From NCBI RefSeq assembly GCF_014257025.1, contig NZ_JACMSF010000001.1:310001-374000 (forward strand): a DNA stretch of 64,000 nucleotides, written 5' to 3'. Position 1 is the first letter of the stretch. Every line of letters begins with the position of its first letter. The notes beneath the pieces were generated by a model. The model did not search any database, had not been told where the DNA came from, and saw only the letters and a list, made by a program, of their open reading frames with translations. The position numbers and the translations under genes are program-made. This document shows positions 1-8,418 of this stretch, one piece after another. The DNA is from Streptomyces cupreus (GTDB lineage: Bacteria > Actinomycetota > Actinomycetes > Streptomycetales > Streptomycetaceae).

Positions 1-1052
1 GATCCCTGATGGCCGTCCAGATGGTCGAGTTCGCGCTCGGTGAGATCGGTGCGGCCGTCGATGCCGTACATGATCTGCAACGGTCCCGAGGGCTTGCCGT
101 CGCCCGGACTGACGTGCCGGGTCACGAAGTTCATGAACGCCTCGGCCTCACCGGTGAAGCCGAGACGCAGCAGCGCGTAGACACAGAAGGCGGCGTCGCG
201 CACCCACACATAGCGGTAGTCCCAGTTGCGCTCGCCGCCGATCTGCTCGGGCAGGCTGGTCGTCGGCGCGGCGACGATCGCTCCGGTGGGCGCGTACGTC
301 AGCAGCTTCAGGGTGAGCGCCGAGCGGTGCACCATCTCCCGCCAGCGGCCCCGGTACTTGGACGCGGACAGCCAGTGCCGCCAGTACGCGACCGTGGTGC
401 TGAACTGCTCCTCCGCCTCGGTCCTCGCGCACCTGCGGGGTGTCACCTCGCCGCCGACCTGGTCCAGCGCGAACACCGCCGACTCGCCCTCGGCGAGCTT
501 GAAGTCGGCCCGCACATCAAGGCCGTCGGGCTCCAGGGGCACCGTCGCGGTCAGCCCCAGCGAGAGTTTGGCGGACTCGAAGACCGCCACGTCGCCATCC
601 ATCCGGACGGAGTGCGGCTGGGTGCCGTAGTCGAAGCGCGGGGCCACGCGCGTGCGGAACGGGATGGAGCCGCGCACGCACAGCACACGCCGGATCAGCC
701 GATGCCGCTCGGTCTCCACCGAGTCACCGTCGACGGGCATGAAGTCCTGCACCTCACCGACGCCGTCCTCGGTGAAGAAGCGGGTGATCAGGACGTTGGT
801 GTCCGGGAAGTAGAACTGCTTGGTCCGTGCCGGTACCGCCGCCGCCAGTTCGAAGGCCCCGCCGCGCTCGGCGTCGAGGATCGCGGCGAACACGCTCGGC
901 GCGTCGAACGCCGCGCAGCAGTACCAGTCGATCGTGCCGTCGGTCCCCACCAGGGCCACGCTGCGCAGATCGCCGATCAGGCCGTGCTCGGCGATCGGCA
1001 GATAGCGCGAAGCCCCGGGGGCCTCCTGGTCGCTCGGTGCTGTTCCGCTCAT
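1..1052 (-). CDS. Glycoside hydrolase family 15 protein (glucoamylase/trehalase type), 3' end outside window
   Basis: The open frame runs from ATG at 1052 to the window edge without a stop, so only the first 350 codons are seen of a protein that is usually about 600 residues. The N-terminal beta-sandwich region (IGDLRSVALVGTDGTIDWYC) and the start of the (alpha/alpha)6 barrel (GERNWDYRYVWVRDAAF) are the diagnostic GH15 blocks. Bacterial members hydrolyse alpha-glucosidic bonds, often trehalose. No signal peptide is visible, so the enzyme is probably cytoplasmic. AGGGAGG sits about 5 bases before the ATG. The gene lies 77 bp downstream of the DeoR regulator on the same strand. Exact substrate cannot be told from this part. 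Confidence 0.88.
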   Translation of the reverse strand, partial: MSGTAPSDQEAPGASRYLPIAEHGLIGDLRSVALVGTDGTIDWYCCAAFDAPSVFAAILDAERGGAFELAAAVPARTKQFYFPDTNVLITRFFTEDGVGEVQDFMPVDGDSVETERHRLIRRVLCVRGSIPFRTRVAPRFDYGTQPHSVRMDGDVAVFESAKLSLGLTATVPLEPDGLDVRADFKLAEGESAVFALDQVGGEVTPRRCARTEAEEQFSTTVAYWRHWLSASKYRGRWREMVHRSALTLKLLTYAPTGAIVAAPTTSLPEQIGGERNWDYRYVWVRDAAFCVYALLRLGFTGEAEAFMNFVTRHVSPGDGKPSGPLQIMYGIDGRTDLTERELDHLDGHQG

Positions 1053-1129
1053 CGCAGCCTCCCTGGCCCCCGACACCGCCACGGAACCAGCCTAGGCGGA
1101 AAGAGCAGCCCCGTGGGCGCGCAACGGCG

Positions 1130-1915
1130 TCAGACCGTGACGACCTCGATGCCCGCCTCAGTGAACCTCCGGACCGTGTCGGACCCGGCCGCCGTGTCCG
1201 TGACCAGCGTGTCCACCGCGTCGGCCGCGCAGATCCGGGCGAACGCCCGCCGGCCCAGCTTGCTGGAGTCCGCGGCGACGATCACCCGCCCCGCCCGCTC
1301 GCACAGCAGCCGGTTGATCGCCGCCTCCGCCTCGTCGTTGGCCGCCGCCCCGTGCACCACGTCGAACGCCACGACACCGAGCACCGCCACATCGAGGGTG
1401 ATCTGCCCGAGCACCCCGTCCGCGAGCGGCCCGATGAGTTCGTACGACTGCGGGCGCGCCACCCCGCCGGTCACGACAATCTTGAACTGGGGCCGTACGG
1501 CGAGCTCGTTGGCGATGTTCAGCGCGTTGGTGACCACGGTCAGCGCGGGCGAACCGGAGGCCAGATCGCCGCGCACGGCCAGCGCGCGGGCCACCTCGGT
1601 CGTCGTCGTGCCGCCGGTCAGGCCCACCGCCTCGCCGGGTGCGACCAGCGCGGCCACCGCCTTGGCGATGCGCTCCTTCTCCGAGGCGTGCCGGGCGGTC
1701 TTGTAGCGCAGGGGCAGCTCGTAGGAGACGCCGTGGACGACCGCGCCGCCCCGGGTGCGCACCAGCATCTGCTGCTCGGCCAGCTGGTCGAAGTCGCGGC
1801 GGATCGTGGCGGCCGAGACCGCCAGCTCGGCGGCCGCCTCCTCGACATCGAGACGGCCCCGCTCGACAAGCAGTTCCAGCAGTGACTTCCAGCGGGCGTC
1901 GCGCGACATCCGCAC
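1130..1915 (-). CDS. DeoR/GlpR-family transcriptional regulator
   Basis: This 261-residue protein has an N-terminal winged helix-turn-helix (AVSAATIRRDFDQLAEQQML, roughly residues 27-50, followed by RTRGGAVV). The C-terminal DeoR sugar-phosphate sensor domain carries GLTGGTTTTEVARAL and VVTNALNIANELA. Such repressors usually sense a phosphorylated sugar. It is divergent from the SIS isomerase and aldolase genes starting at 2032 and very likely controls them from the 116-bp intergenic region. The start is the ATG at 1915; an in-frame M two codons later is an alternative. The nature of the inducer (amino-sugar phosphate or tagatose-type intermediate) is inferred from the neighbours. Confidence 0.9.
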   Translation of the reverse strand: MRMSRDARWKSLLELLVERGRLDVEEAAAELAVSAATIRRDFDQLAEQQMLVRTRGGAVVHGVSYELPLRYKTARHASEKERIAKAVAALVAPGEAVGLTGGTTTTEVARALAVRGDLASGSPALTVVTNALNIANELAVRPQFKIVVTGGVARPQSYELIGPLADGVLGQITLDVAVLGVVAFDVVHGAAANDEAEAAINRLLCERAGRVIVAADSSKLGRRAFARICAADAVDTLVTDTAAGSDTVRRFTEAGIEVVTV

Positions 1916-1969
1916 CTCCGTTCCTCGATCTCCCGGCGACCCTAGCGCACCCTCACTTCCCTCGAATGC

Positions 1970-2013
1970 TTGATTCTGCTCGAAAGCTCGCTATATCTTG
2001 CAAGAAAAATCAA
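1970..2013. promoter_or_regulatory. Probable operator region between DeoR regulator and isomerase gene
   Basis: TTGATT at 1970-1975 is mirrored by AATCAA at 2008-2013, and a perfect 10-bp palindrome TCTTGCAAGA lies between them at 1996-2005. The segment is clearly more A+T rich than its surroundings, as expected for a promoter/operator in this genome. It sits just upstream of the isomerase ribosome binding site and could serve both divergent promoters. The assignment to the DeoR protein is inference. Confidence 0.45.
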
Positions 2014-2031
2014 ACAAGGGGAGGGGTGGGC

Positions 2032-2913
2032 ATGACCCACGTCGAGGAGGAGCTGGCCGGCCAGCCCGACTGCTGGGCACGGGCCGCGACACAGGCGACG
2101 GCACACGGCGCGGCCCTGCCGACGCCGGGGGAGCGCGTCGCGATCGTCGGCTGCGGCACCTCGTACTTCATGGCGCAGTCGGCCGCCGCCCTGCGCGAGG
2201 GCGCGGGCCAGGGCGAGACCGACGCCTTCGCCGCCTCGGAGTTCCCGCACGGGCGCTCCTACGACCGCGTCGTCGCCCTCACCCGCTCCGGCACCACGAC
2301 CGAAGTGCTGGCCCTGCTGGGGGAGTTGAGGGACCGCACCCGCACCACCGCGATCACCGCCGACCCGGGGACCCCCGTCATGGCAGCCGCCGACGATGTC
2401 GTCGTCCTCGACTACGCCGACGAACGCTCCGTCGTGCAGACGAGGTTCGCGACCACCGCGCTCACCCTGCTCCGCGCCCACCTGGGCCTGCACACCGACT
2501 CGGTCGTCACCGACGCCCACGCCGCGCTGGCCGCCCCGCTGCACGAAGGGCTCGTCGACTGCGCGCAGTTCACCTTCCTCGGGCGCGGCTGGACCGTCGG
2601 GCTCGCCCACGAGGCCGCGCTGAAGATGCGCGAGGCCGCGCAGGCGTGGACCGAGTCCTACCCGGCGATGGAGTACCGGCACGGCCCCATCAGCATCACC
2701 ACCGACTCCACCGCGACCTGGATGCTCGGCGACCCGCCCGAGGGACTGGAGGAACAGGTCCGCGCCGCCGGCGGCAGCTGGGTGACCGGCACCCTCGACC
2801 CGCTCGCCGAACTGATCCGCGCCCAGCGCCTCGCGGTCGCTGTCGCCCAGGCCCGCGGCCTCGACCCGGACCGTCCGCGCCACCTCACCCGCTCGGTGAT
2901 CCTCGCCCCCTGA
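2032..2913 (+). CDS. SIS-domain sugar-phosphate isomerase/deaminase, AgaS-like
   Basis: The 293-residue product has two SIS folds: GCGTSYFMAQSAAAL (residues 40-54) with the phosphosugar-binding SGTTTEVL stretch, and a second half with GRGWTVGLAHEAALKMREA and ESYPAMEYRHGP, which is the GlmS/AgaS-type signature. It is expected to isomerise or deaminate an amino-sugar phosphate (for example galactosamine- or glucosamine-6-phosphate) in the cytoplasm. ATG at 2032 is preceded by an AGGGGAGGGG ribosome binding site; longer frames upstream run into the operator region and are unlikely. It is followed 38 bp later by the class II aldolase, suggesting one operon under the divergent DeoR protein. Confidence 0.85.
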   Translation: MTHVEEELAGQPDCWARAATQATAHGAALPTPGERVAIVGCGTSYFMAQSAAALREGAGQGETDAFAASEFPHGRSYDRVVALTRSGTTTEVLALLGELRDRTRTTAITADPGTPVMAAADDVVVLDYADERSVVQTRFATTALTLLRAHLGLHTDSVVTDAHAALAAPLHEGLVDCAQFTFLGRGWTVGLAHEAALKMREAAQAWTESYPAMEYRHGPISITTDSTATWMLGDPPEGLEEQVRAAGGSWVTGTLDPLAELIRAQRLAVAVAQARGLDPDRPRHLTRSVILAP

Positions 2914-2951
2914 CGCCGCCGGGTGTCCCGACGCCCACGGAAGGACCAGCC

Positions 2952-3806
2952 GTGCCCCTCGTCACCACCGGCGAGCTCGTCACCCGAGCCGCCGCCGAGC
3001 GCTGTGCCGTCGCCGCCTTCAACATCATCACGCTCGAACACATCGAGGCCGTCATCGCCGGCGCCGAGTCCGCTGAGGCCCCCGTCGTCCTCCAAGTCAG
3101 CGAGAACGCCGTCAGGTTCCGCTACGGCCGCCTCCTCCCGCTCGCCCGGGCCGCCGTCGCCGCCGCCGAACGCGCCGCCGTACCCGTCGCGTTGCACCTC
3201 GACCACGTCCAGAGCGACGACCTGCTGCGCCAGGCGCCCGGCGCCGGATTCAGCTCCGTCATGTACGACGCGGCCTGCCTGCCCTACGCCCAGAACCTCG
3301 CCGCGACCCGGGCCGCCGCCGACTGGGCGCACGCCCAAGGGCTCTGGATCGAGGCCGAGTTGGGTCAGATCGGCGGCAAGGACGGACAGCCCGCCCTGGA
3401 CGCCCACGCCCCCGGCGCCCGCACCGACCCCACCCAGGCCCGCGCCTTCGTCACCGACTCCGGCGTGGACGCACTCGCCGTCGCGATCGGCAGCGCGCAC
3501 GCCATGACCACCCGCACCGCCACCCTCGACCACGATCGCCTCAAACGTCTGGCCGCCACCCTGGACGTCCCCCTCGTCCTGCACGGTTCCTCGGGCGTAC
3601 CGGACGCCGAACTCACCGCGGCCGTCGCCGGAGGCATCGCCAAGGTCAACATCGGCACCGCGCTCAACATCGCGATGACCGGCGCCATCCGCACCTACCT
3701 GGCCGCGCACCCGGAAGCGGTGGACTCACGCAAGTACCTGAGCGTCGGAAGGGAGGCGATGGTGCGGGCGGTGGCCGGAATCATCGGCACCCTGACTAAC
3801 GCTTGA
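2952..3806 (+). CDS. Class II fructose/tagatose-bisphosphate aldolase (GatY/KbaY-like)
   Basis: The 284-residue protein has the class II aldolase zinc ligands His82/His85 in LHLDHVQ, the acidic ELGQIGG block (about 136-142), a metal/substrate His in IGSAHA (183) and His211 in LHGSSGVPD, and the phosphate-binding KVNIGTAL. Together with the SIS isomerase this suggests cleavage of a ketose-1,6-bisphosphate from amino-sugar or galactitol-type catabolism to two triose phosphates. The GTG at 2952 follows ACGGAAGGACC; no better start is available. The 3' end overlaps the convergent methyltransferase gene by 11 bp. Whether fructose- or tagatose-bisphosphate is preferred cannot be read from the sequence. 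Confidence 0.88.
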   Translation: MPLVTTGELVTRAAAERCAVAAFNIITLEHIEAVIAGAESAEAPVVLQVSENAVRFRYGRLLPLARAAVAAAERAAVPVALHLDHVQSDDLLRQAPGAGFSSVMYDAACLPYAQNLAATRAAADWAHAQGLWIEAELGQIGGKDGQPALDAHAPGARTDPTQARAFVTDSGVDALAVAIGSAHAMTTRTATLDHDRLKRLAATLDVPLVLHGSSGVPDAELTAAVAGGIAKVNIGTALNIAMTGAIRTYLAAHPEAVDSRKYLSVGREAMVRAVAGIIGTLTNA

Positions 3807-4941
3807 CCGCCTTCAGCACCACGAACTTCGGGTCCCCGGACACCAGTTGGCAGTTCCCGAACAGGCGGCGCAGCTTGACGTGGTAGCCCAGATGACGGTT
3901 GCCGATCACCCACAGCTCGCCGCCCGGCCGCAGCGCTCGCTTCGCCCCGGTGAACATCCGCCACGCCGTCGCGTCGGTGGTCGCCTGGTGGGAGTGGAAC
4001 GGCGGGTTGTTCAGCACCAGGTCGACACTGCCGGCCGGCACCCCGGCCAGCCCGTCACCCACCCGGAACTCCGCGTGCCCCGGCACCCCGTTGGCCTTGT
4101 ACGTCGCCTCGGCCGACGCCACCGCCTGGAAGGACTCGTCGACGAAGAGCACCTCCGCCTCCGGATTGCCCAGCGCCACCGCCGTACCGACCACGCCGTT
4201 GCCGCAACCGAGGTCCACCACCCGCCGGCTGCCCCGGCTGCTCGGCAGATGCGCCAGGAAGAACCGGGTGCCGATGTCGAGCCGGTCCGCGCAGAAGACA
4301 CCCGCGTGGTTGACGACCGTACGGCCGGAGACGACACCGATCCCGTCCGGCAGCTCATAGCGGTACGGCCACGGGTTGGCGCCGCGCTCCAGCGCCGGAT
4401 CCGGCGTGCAGAAGATCAGTCGCGCCTTCTTCTCGGCGAGGGAGGTCCGGGTCGGGCCGATGATCCGCTCGAACAGCTTCAGCGTCGAGGTGTGGATGTC
4501 CTTCACCATCCCGGTGCCGACCACGACCGTGTCCGCGTGCACGGAGGGCGCCAGCCGCAGCAGCTGGTCCTCCAGCAGCGCCAGGCTCTTCGGGACCCGC
4601 ACCAGCAGCACATCGATCCGCTCGGGCGGCGGATCCTGCGTGGTCAGCAGCCGCACCGCGCCGGGCTCGACACCGGCCCGGGCCAGGTTCGCCCGCGTCG
4701 CCTCCTGGGCGAGATGGGAGTCGGTGATCTGCGTCGGCCGGTGCGCCGCCAGCGCCGTGACCAGCGCGCCCCAGCGATCGCCGACCACCACGACCGTGCC
4801 GGACAGCGGGATCTCCTGGTCCGCGAGATGCCTGAGGAGGTACTCGTCGGACGCGTCCCAGGCACGCAGCCGGTCGCGCGGATCCTCCGGGAAACGGGAC
4901 AGCAGGGCCTCGCCCCACGGAGTCGTCATACGGTCGTTCAT
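3796..4941 (-). CDS. RlmG/RsmC-like rRNA guanine-N2 methyltransferase
   Basis: This 381-residue protein has the two-domain layout of RsmC/RlmG. An N-terminal degenerate methyltransferase domain is followed by a catalytic one with SAM motif VVDLGCGNGVVG (from about residue 241) and the target-base motif NNPPFH (about 311-316). Family members methylate guanine N2 in small- or large-subunit rRNA; the length and N-terminal domain favour the RlmG (23S G1835) type. Start ATG at 4941; a second in-frame ATG is four codons in. It is convergent with the aldolase (11-bp overlap) and divergent from the AlkB-like gene 46 bp away. Confidence 0.82.
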   Translation of the reverse strand: MNDRMTTPWGEALLSRFPEDPRDRLRAWDASDEYLLRHLADQEIPLSGTVVVVGDRWGALVTALAAHRPTQITDSHLAQEATRANLARAGVEPGAVRLLTTQDPPPERIDVLLVRVPKSLALLEDQLLRLAPSVHADTVVVGTGMVKDIHTSTLKLFERIIGPTRTSLAEKKARLIFCTPDPALERGANPWPYRYELPDGIGVVSGRTVVNHAGVFCADRLDIGTRFFLAHLPSSRGSRRVVDLGCGNGVVGTAVALGNPEAEVLFVDESFQAVASAEATYKANGVPGHAEFRVGDGLAGVPAGSVDLVLNNPPFHSHQATTDATAWRMFTGAKRALRPGGELWVIGNRHLGYHVKLRRLFGNCQLVSGDPKFVVLKAVKR

Positions 4942-4987
4942 CGTGTGTCAAGGCTAGCGGAGCCGCAGCTCAGGGCAGGATGGAGGG

Positions 4988-5629
4988 ATGGACGCCGAGC
5001 TGTTCCCGAGGCCCCGCGCGCAGATCGCGCCGGGCGCGGTGCACCTACCGGACTGGCTGGACGCGGACCGACAGCGCGAGCTGCTGGCGGCCTGCCGGGA
5101 GTGGGCCCGCCCGCCGGCCGGACTGCGCACGGTCCACACCCCGGGCGGCGGCACGATGACCGCGCGGCAGGTCTGTCTGGGCTGGCACTGGTATCCGTAC
5201 GGCTACGCCCGCACGGTCGTCGACGGCGACGGCGCCCCCGTCAAGCCCTTCCCGGACCGGCTCGGCGAGCTGGGCCGTCAGGCGGTGCGAGACGCGCTGG
5301 GGGAGGAGACACCGTCGTACGACATCGCGCTGATCAACTTCTACGACGCCGACGCCCGCATGGGCATGCACCGCGACAGCGACGAACAGTCGGACGCCCC
5401 GGTGGTGTCGCTGAGCCTCGGGGACACCTGCGTGTTCCGCTTCGGCAACACCGAGAGCCGGGCCCGGCCGTACACCGACGTGGAGCTGCGCAGCGGGGAT
5501 CTGTTCGTGTTCGGGGGACCGTCGCGGCTCGCGTATCACGGGGTGCCCAAGGTGTACCCGGGCACCGCACCGGCCGAGTTGGGGCTGACCGGGAGGTTGA
5601 ACGTCACGCTCAGAGTCAGTGGCCGGTAG
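4988..5629 (+). CDS. AlkB-like Fe(II)/2-oxoglutarate-dependent dioxygenase
   Basis: The 213-residue protein carries the complete facial triad of the AlkB family: His128 and Asp130 in MGMHRDSDE, and His184 in AYHGVPKV. The 2-oxoglutarate-binding arginine block RLNVTLRV lies near the C-terminus. Such enzymes oxidatively demethylate alkylated bases in DNA or RNA. GGAGG directly precedes the ATG at 4988. It is divergent from the rRNA methylase and followed 36 bp later by the ROK gene. Nucleic-acid repair is the family role; a different substrate cannot be excluded. Confidence 0.88.
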   Translation: MDAELFPRPRAQIAPGAVHLPDWLDADRQRELLAACREWARPPAGLRTVHTPGGGTMTARQVCLGWHWYPYGYARTVVDGDGAPVKPFPDRLGELGRQAVRDALGEETPSYDIALINFYDADARMGMHRDSDEQSDAPVVSLSLGDTCVFRFGNTESRARPYTDVELRSGDLFVFGGPSRLAYHGVPKVYPGTAPAELGLTGRLNVTLRVSGR

Positions 5630-5665
5630 ACCGGCGCACCTGCGGATCATGGGAGACTCGCCCTC

Positions 5666-6910
5666 ATGAGCGGCAAGGCTGACCCCCGGCCGGCGGGGGA
5701 AGGGACCACCTCAAGGACGCGGTTGGACCGGGGACGTGGCGCGCTCGGGCCCGCCCTGGAGCTCGTGCACACCGGACGCGCCCCCACCCGGGCCGTGCTC
5801 ACCGCCGAACTCGGCGTGACCCGGGCCACGGCCGGCGCGGTCGCCGCCGAACTGGAGGCCCTCGGGCTGATCCGGGTCGACGCCCGCCCCGGCGCGGCGG
5901 CCGGATCCCAGGGCCGCCCCTCGCACCGCCTCGAGGTCGCCGAGGACGGCCCCGTCGTCCTGGCCGCCCAGGTGCACGCCGACGGCTTCCGGGCCGCGCT
6001 GGTGGGCCTCGGCGGGCGGATCGTCGCCACCGCGCCGGGCTGCGAGACCGTCGACGCCGACCCGGCGAAGGTCCTCGGCTCCGTCGTCGAGGCGGGCGCG
6101 GACCTGCTGCGCACGACCGGCCGGCGCTGCGTGGGCGCGGGCCTCGCCGTGCCGTCCGCCGTCGCCGAACCCGACGGTCTCGCCCTGAACCCCCTGCACC
6201 TGGCCTGGGCCGTGGGCGCGCCGGTCCGCCGGATCTTCGCCGAGTGCGTACGGGCCGCCGGGATCACCGGACCGGCGTTCGCGGGCAACGACGTCAACCT
6301 CGCCGCGCTCGCCGAGCACCGGCACGGCGCCGGCCGCGGCGCCCGGGACCTGCTGTGCGTGGCCACCGGGCACCGGGGCGTGGGCGGCGCGCTGGTGCTC
6401 GACGGGCGGCTGCACACCGGCAGTTCGGGGCTCGCCCTGGAGGTCGGCCACCTCACCGTCAACCCCGAGGGCCGTCCCTGTCACTGCGGCAGCCGCGGCT
6501 GCCTGGACGTCGAGGCGGACCCGCTGGCCCTGCTCACCGCGGCAGGCCGCGACCCGGGCCCCGAGGTGTCCCTGTTGCAGCAGGCCAACGACCTGATCCG
6601 GCACCACTACGACGACGCGACCGTCCGCACCGCCACCCAGGCACTGATCGACCGGCTCGGCCTGGGTCTCGCGGGACTGGTGAACATCCTCAACCCGGAC
6701 CGCATCATCCTCGGCGGTCTGCACCGCACCCTGCTGGACGCCGACCCGGACCGGCTTCGCGCGGTGGTCGCCGACCGCAGCCTGTGGGGGCAGAGCGGCG
6801 GCGTCCCGATCCTGGCGTGCACGCTCGACCACAACAGCCTGGTGGGCGCCGCCGAACTGGCCTGGCAGCCGGTGTTGGACGATCCGCTGGGGGCGCTGAC
6901 CCACCAGTGA
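5666..6910 (+). CDS. ROK-family transcriptional regulator
   Basis: The 414-residue protein starts with a winged helix-turn-helix (PTRAVLTAELGVTRATAGAV, about residues 39-58) and continues as a ROK kinase-like domain. FAGNDVNLAALAEH is followed by EVGHLTVNPEG and the zinc motif PCHCGSRGCLD, all typical of NagC/XylR-type repressors. These sense sugars or sugar phosphates and control carbohydrate genes. ATG at 5666 follows GGGAGACTCGCC. No obvious target operon lies immediately next to it apart from the aldolase/isomerase genes about 2 kb upstream. Confidence 0.88.
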   Translation: MSGKADPRPAGEGTTSRTRLDRGRGALGPALELVHTGRAPTRAVLTAELGVTRATAGAVAAELEALGLIRVDARPGAAAGSQGRPSHRLEVAEDGPVVLAAQVHADGFRAALVGLGGRIVATAPGCETVDADPAKVLGSVVEAGADLLRTTGRRCVGAGLAVPSAVAEPDGLALNPLHLAWAVGAPVRRIFAECVRAAGITGPAFAGNDVNLAALAEHRHGAGRGARDLLCVATGHRGVGGALVLDGRLHTGSSGLALEVGHLTVNPEGRPCHCGSRGCLDVEADPLALLTAAGRDPGPEVSLLQQANDLIRHHYDDATVRTATQALIDRLGLGLAGLVNILNPDRIILGGLHRTLLDADPDRLRAVVADRSLWGQSGGVPILACTLDHNSLVGAAELAWQPVLDDPLGALTHQ

Positions 6911-6960
6911 ACCCGCGGATGCTCAGGGGCCCGGTTGGGGCCGGACGGCCCGACCGGCGG

Positions 6961-7320
6961 CTACTTCTCCGCTGACGGCCCACTGCCCTGGGAGGCCGTG
7001 AGGCTCCACAGCGCCGCCACCGACGGCCGCCGCAGATCCGCCCGCCGTACGCACAGCCCGATCGGGAAGTCCTCCGGCGGCGGATCGGCGGGGAGCACCG
7101 ACAGCCGGTCGCGCACCGCGCTGTGCTCCAGTACGAGGCTGGGGACGACGCCCGTGCCACAGCCCAGCGCGACCAGCGTCAGCAGGCCCTCGTGGCCGTC
7201 CGGCTCGCAGGCCACGTCCGGCACCGTGCCCCGGGCCCGGAACCAGCGGTCGGCGGCCTCCCGGACGAGCCCCCGGTGCGGCAGCACGAACGGGCCGTCG
7301 AGAGCGGGATCCGGGCGGTC
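6961..7320 (-). pseudogene. LysR-family regulator (IlvY-like), N-terminal half missing
   Basis: About 120 residues of a LysR effector-binding domain remain: FVLPHRGLVREAADRWFRAR, HEGLLTLVALGCGTGVVPSL and the C-terminal stop at 6961. This resembles the IlvY-type subgroup. The DNA-binding half, which should lie upstream at higher coordinates, is absent. The frame instead reads without a stop into a transposase TnpB tail. No ribosome binding site or start fits the fragment. It is therefore a dead gene truncated at a mobile-element scar. Confidence 0.75.
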
Positions 7321-7474
7321 CGGTTTGCGTCCAGCCCCGCGTCGCTGACGCGGTGGTGGGGCTGGGGCCGTCGACTCGGCCCCGCGTCGCCACAACTCCC
7401 ACGCACGCGCACGGATGTTGCGGGAGCCGTTCAGGTCCGCGTGATCAACGAATCCGCACGACCGGCACGCGAAA
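7321..7474 (-). mobile_element. TnpB (IS200/IS605 family) C-terminal remnant
   Basis: The minus-strand frame encodes FACRSCGFVDHADLNGSRNI followed by an RARAWELWRRGAES tail. This is the C-terminal zinc-ribbon and final RuvC-type segment (…D-x-N-x-S-x-N) shared by TnpB/OrfB proteins of IS200/IS605 elements, with the Pro- and Arg-rich end typical of actinobacterial copies. Only about 50 residues are left; the catalytic core and the partner TnpA are absent. The remnant lies exactly between two truncated host genes, so it marks the site of an element-associated deletion. Confidence 0.72.
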
Positions 7475-7476
7475 CA

Positions 7477-7617
7477 GGCCCGAAGCGCGTCGAGGAGAAC
7501 GCCGGCGCCGCCGCCCTCACCCTGACCGAGGCCGACCTCGCCGCCATCGACGAGATCCTGCCCCACGGCGGCTTCGGCGCCCGCTACGCGGAAGGCCACG
7601 TCCCCACCTGGATCTGA
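7477..7617 (+). pseudogene. Aldo/keto reductase, C-terminal remnant
   Basis: Forty-six codons ending at a TGA at 7615 encode GPKRVEENAGAAALTLTEAD, then ILPHGGFGARYAEGHVPTW. This is the usual last segment of an actinobacterial aldo/keto reductase (NADPH-binding GxKR…EEN followed by the C-terminal loop). The barrel with the catalytic Tyr/Lys/His is missing. The fragment abuts the TnpB remnant, so the same rearrangement probably removed its 5' part. It cannot be active. Confidence 0.7.
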
Positions 7618-7630
7618 CGCCGGAACCCGG

Positions 7631-7819
7631 CTAGGCCGGGGCAGTGGCGCGGCGAGGCCTCGGGACCAGTTCGCCACCGCAGTTGGGGCACACATCCCGC
7701 ATGGCCTCGCCGCACGGCACACAGAAGGTGCACTCGTAGGAGCAGATGCGGGCGGGCCCGTCGGCCGGCAGGGCCGCCGCCTCACAGCGCTCGCAGCGGT
7801 CACGCATCTCCAGGGCCAT
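7631..7819 (-). CDS. Small zinc-binding DUF1272-type protein
   Basis: A 62-residue protein with three CxxC-like pairs (RCERCE, CTFCVPC, CPNCGGEL) matches the DUF1272 family of small zinc-ribbon proteins of unknown function. Start ATG at 7819 is preceded by AGGAAAGG at proper spacing; a longer frame to 7972 has no good site. It stands alone between the aldo/keto reductase remnant and the phosphotriesterase pseudogene, and appears intact. Confidence 0.8.
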   Translation of the reverse strand: MALEMRDRCERCEAAALPADGPARICSYECTFCVPCGEAMRDVCPNCGGELVPRPRRATAPA

Positions 7820-7902
7820 GTCCGCGCCTTTCCTCGGCATCGTCCGTCGCCTTCCATCCTCCGCACGCCGGGCGTGGCCGAAAGTGTTCGGCGGGACAAA
7901 GA

Positions 7903-8418
7903 TCAACACGATCGGGCCACGGTCAGGGCCGGGACGGCGAAGGCTCGGGCCGGATTCTCGACCAGCATCCACCGGACCGGCTCCGCACCCACCGCGAGCT
8001 CCAGCCGCGGCCGCACCGGGCGCAGCAGATACGGCATCCCCGGGCCACCGCGGGCCGAGGCGGTGGTCGTGTCACCACCGAGCAGAAGCCGATCATGGTT
8101 CGCGCGTGACGGCCCCTCAAAGGCGAGATAACACCCGACCTGAGCCGCCTGCCGCTGCTCCACGAGATCGGGGGACGGGTTGAGGTGCCCGAGGATCACC
8201 CGCCGCGGAGGCATCCCCAACTCCCCGCACAGCAGGTCCAGTACGTCCAGAGCCGGTGCCGAGTTCCAGGTGTACGGCGACGAAGACCTCGGCGAGCCTG
8301 CCACGCAGCCCGGCGTCCACTGCACAACAGTCCCCCCGCCCTTCGCCCGACAGGCGGCGAGCTCCTCACGTGCCGCGGGAAGACTCCTCATCCCGAGCGC
8401 GGTCCGCACGAAGCTCAC
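7903..8418 (-). pseudogene. Phosphotriesterase-family protein with large internal deletions
   Basis: The frame from GTG at 8418 gives 171 residues, about half the length usual for the family (about 310). The recognisable blocks are an N-terminal SFVRTALG, REELAACRAKGGGTVVQWTP, RRVILGHLNPSPDLVEQRQA, RLLLGGDTTTASARGGPGMP and the C-terminal LVENPARAFAVP. The HxH metal motif that should follow the N-terminus is missing. A middle part (AEVFVA…VHLELGTGSG) is readable only in another frame, showing a frameshift plus at least two deletions. The start overlaps the stop of the DUF4865 gene (GTGA), so it was the third gene of the TetR operon. It is almost certainly inactive. Confidence 0.75.

Noticed and set aside
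7321..7474. Active TnpB nuclease with guide RNA
   Set aside because: Only the last 50 residues remain, no RuvC core, no element ends and no full reading frame.
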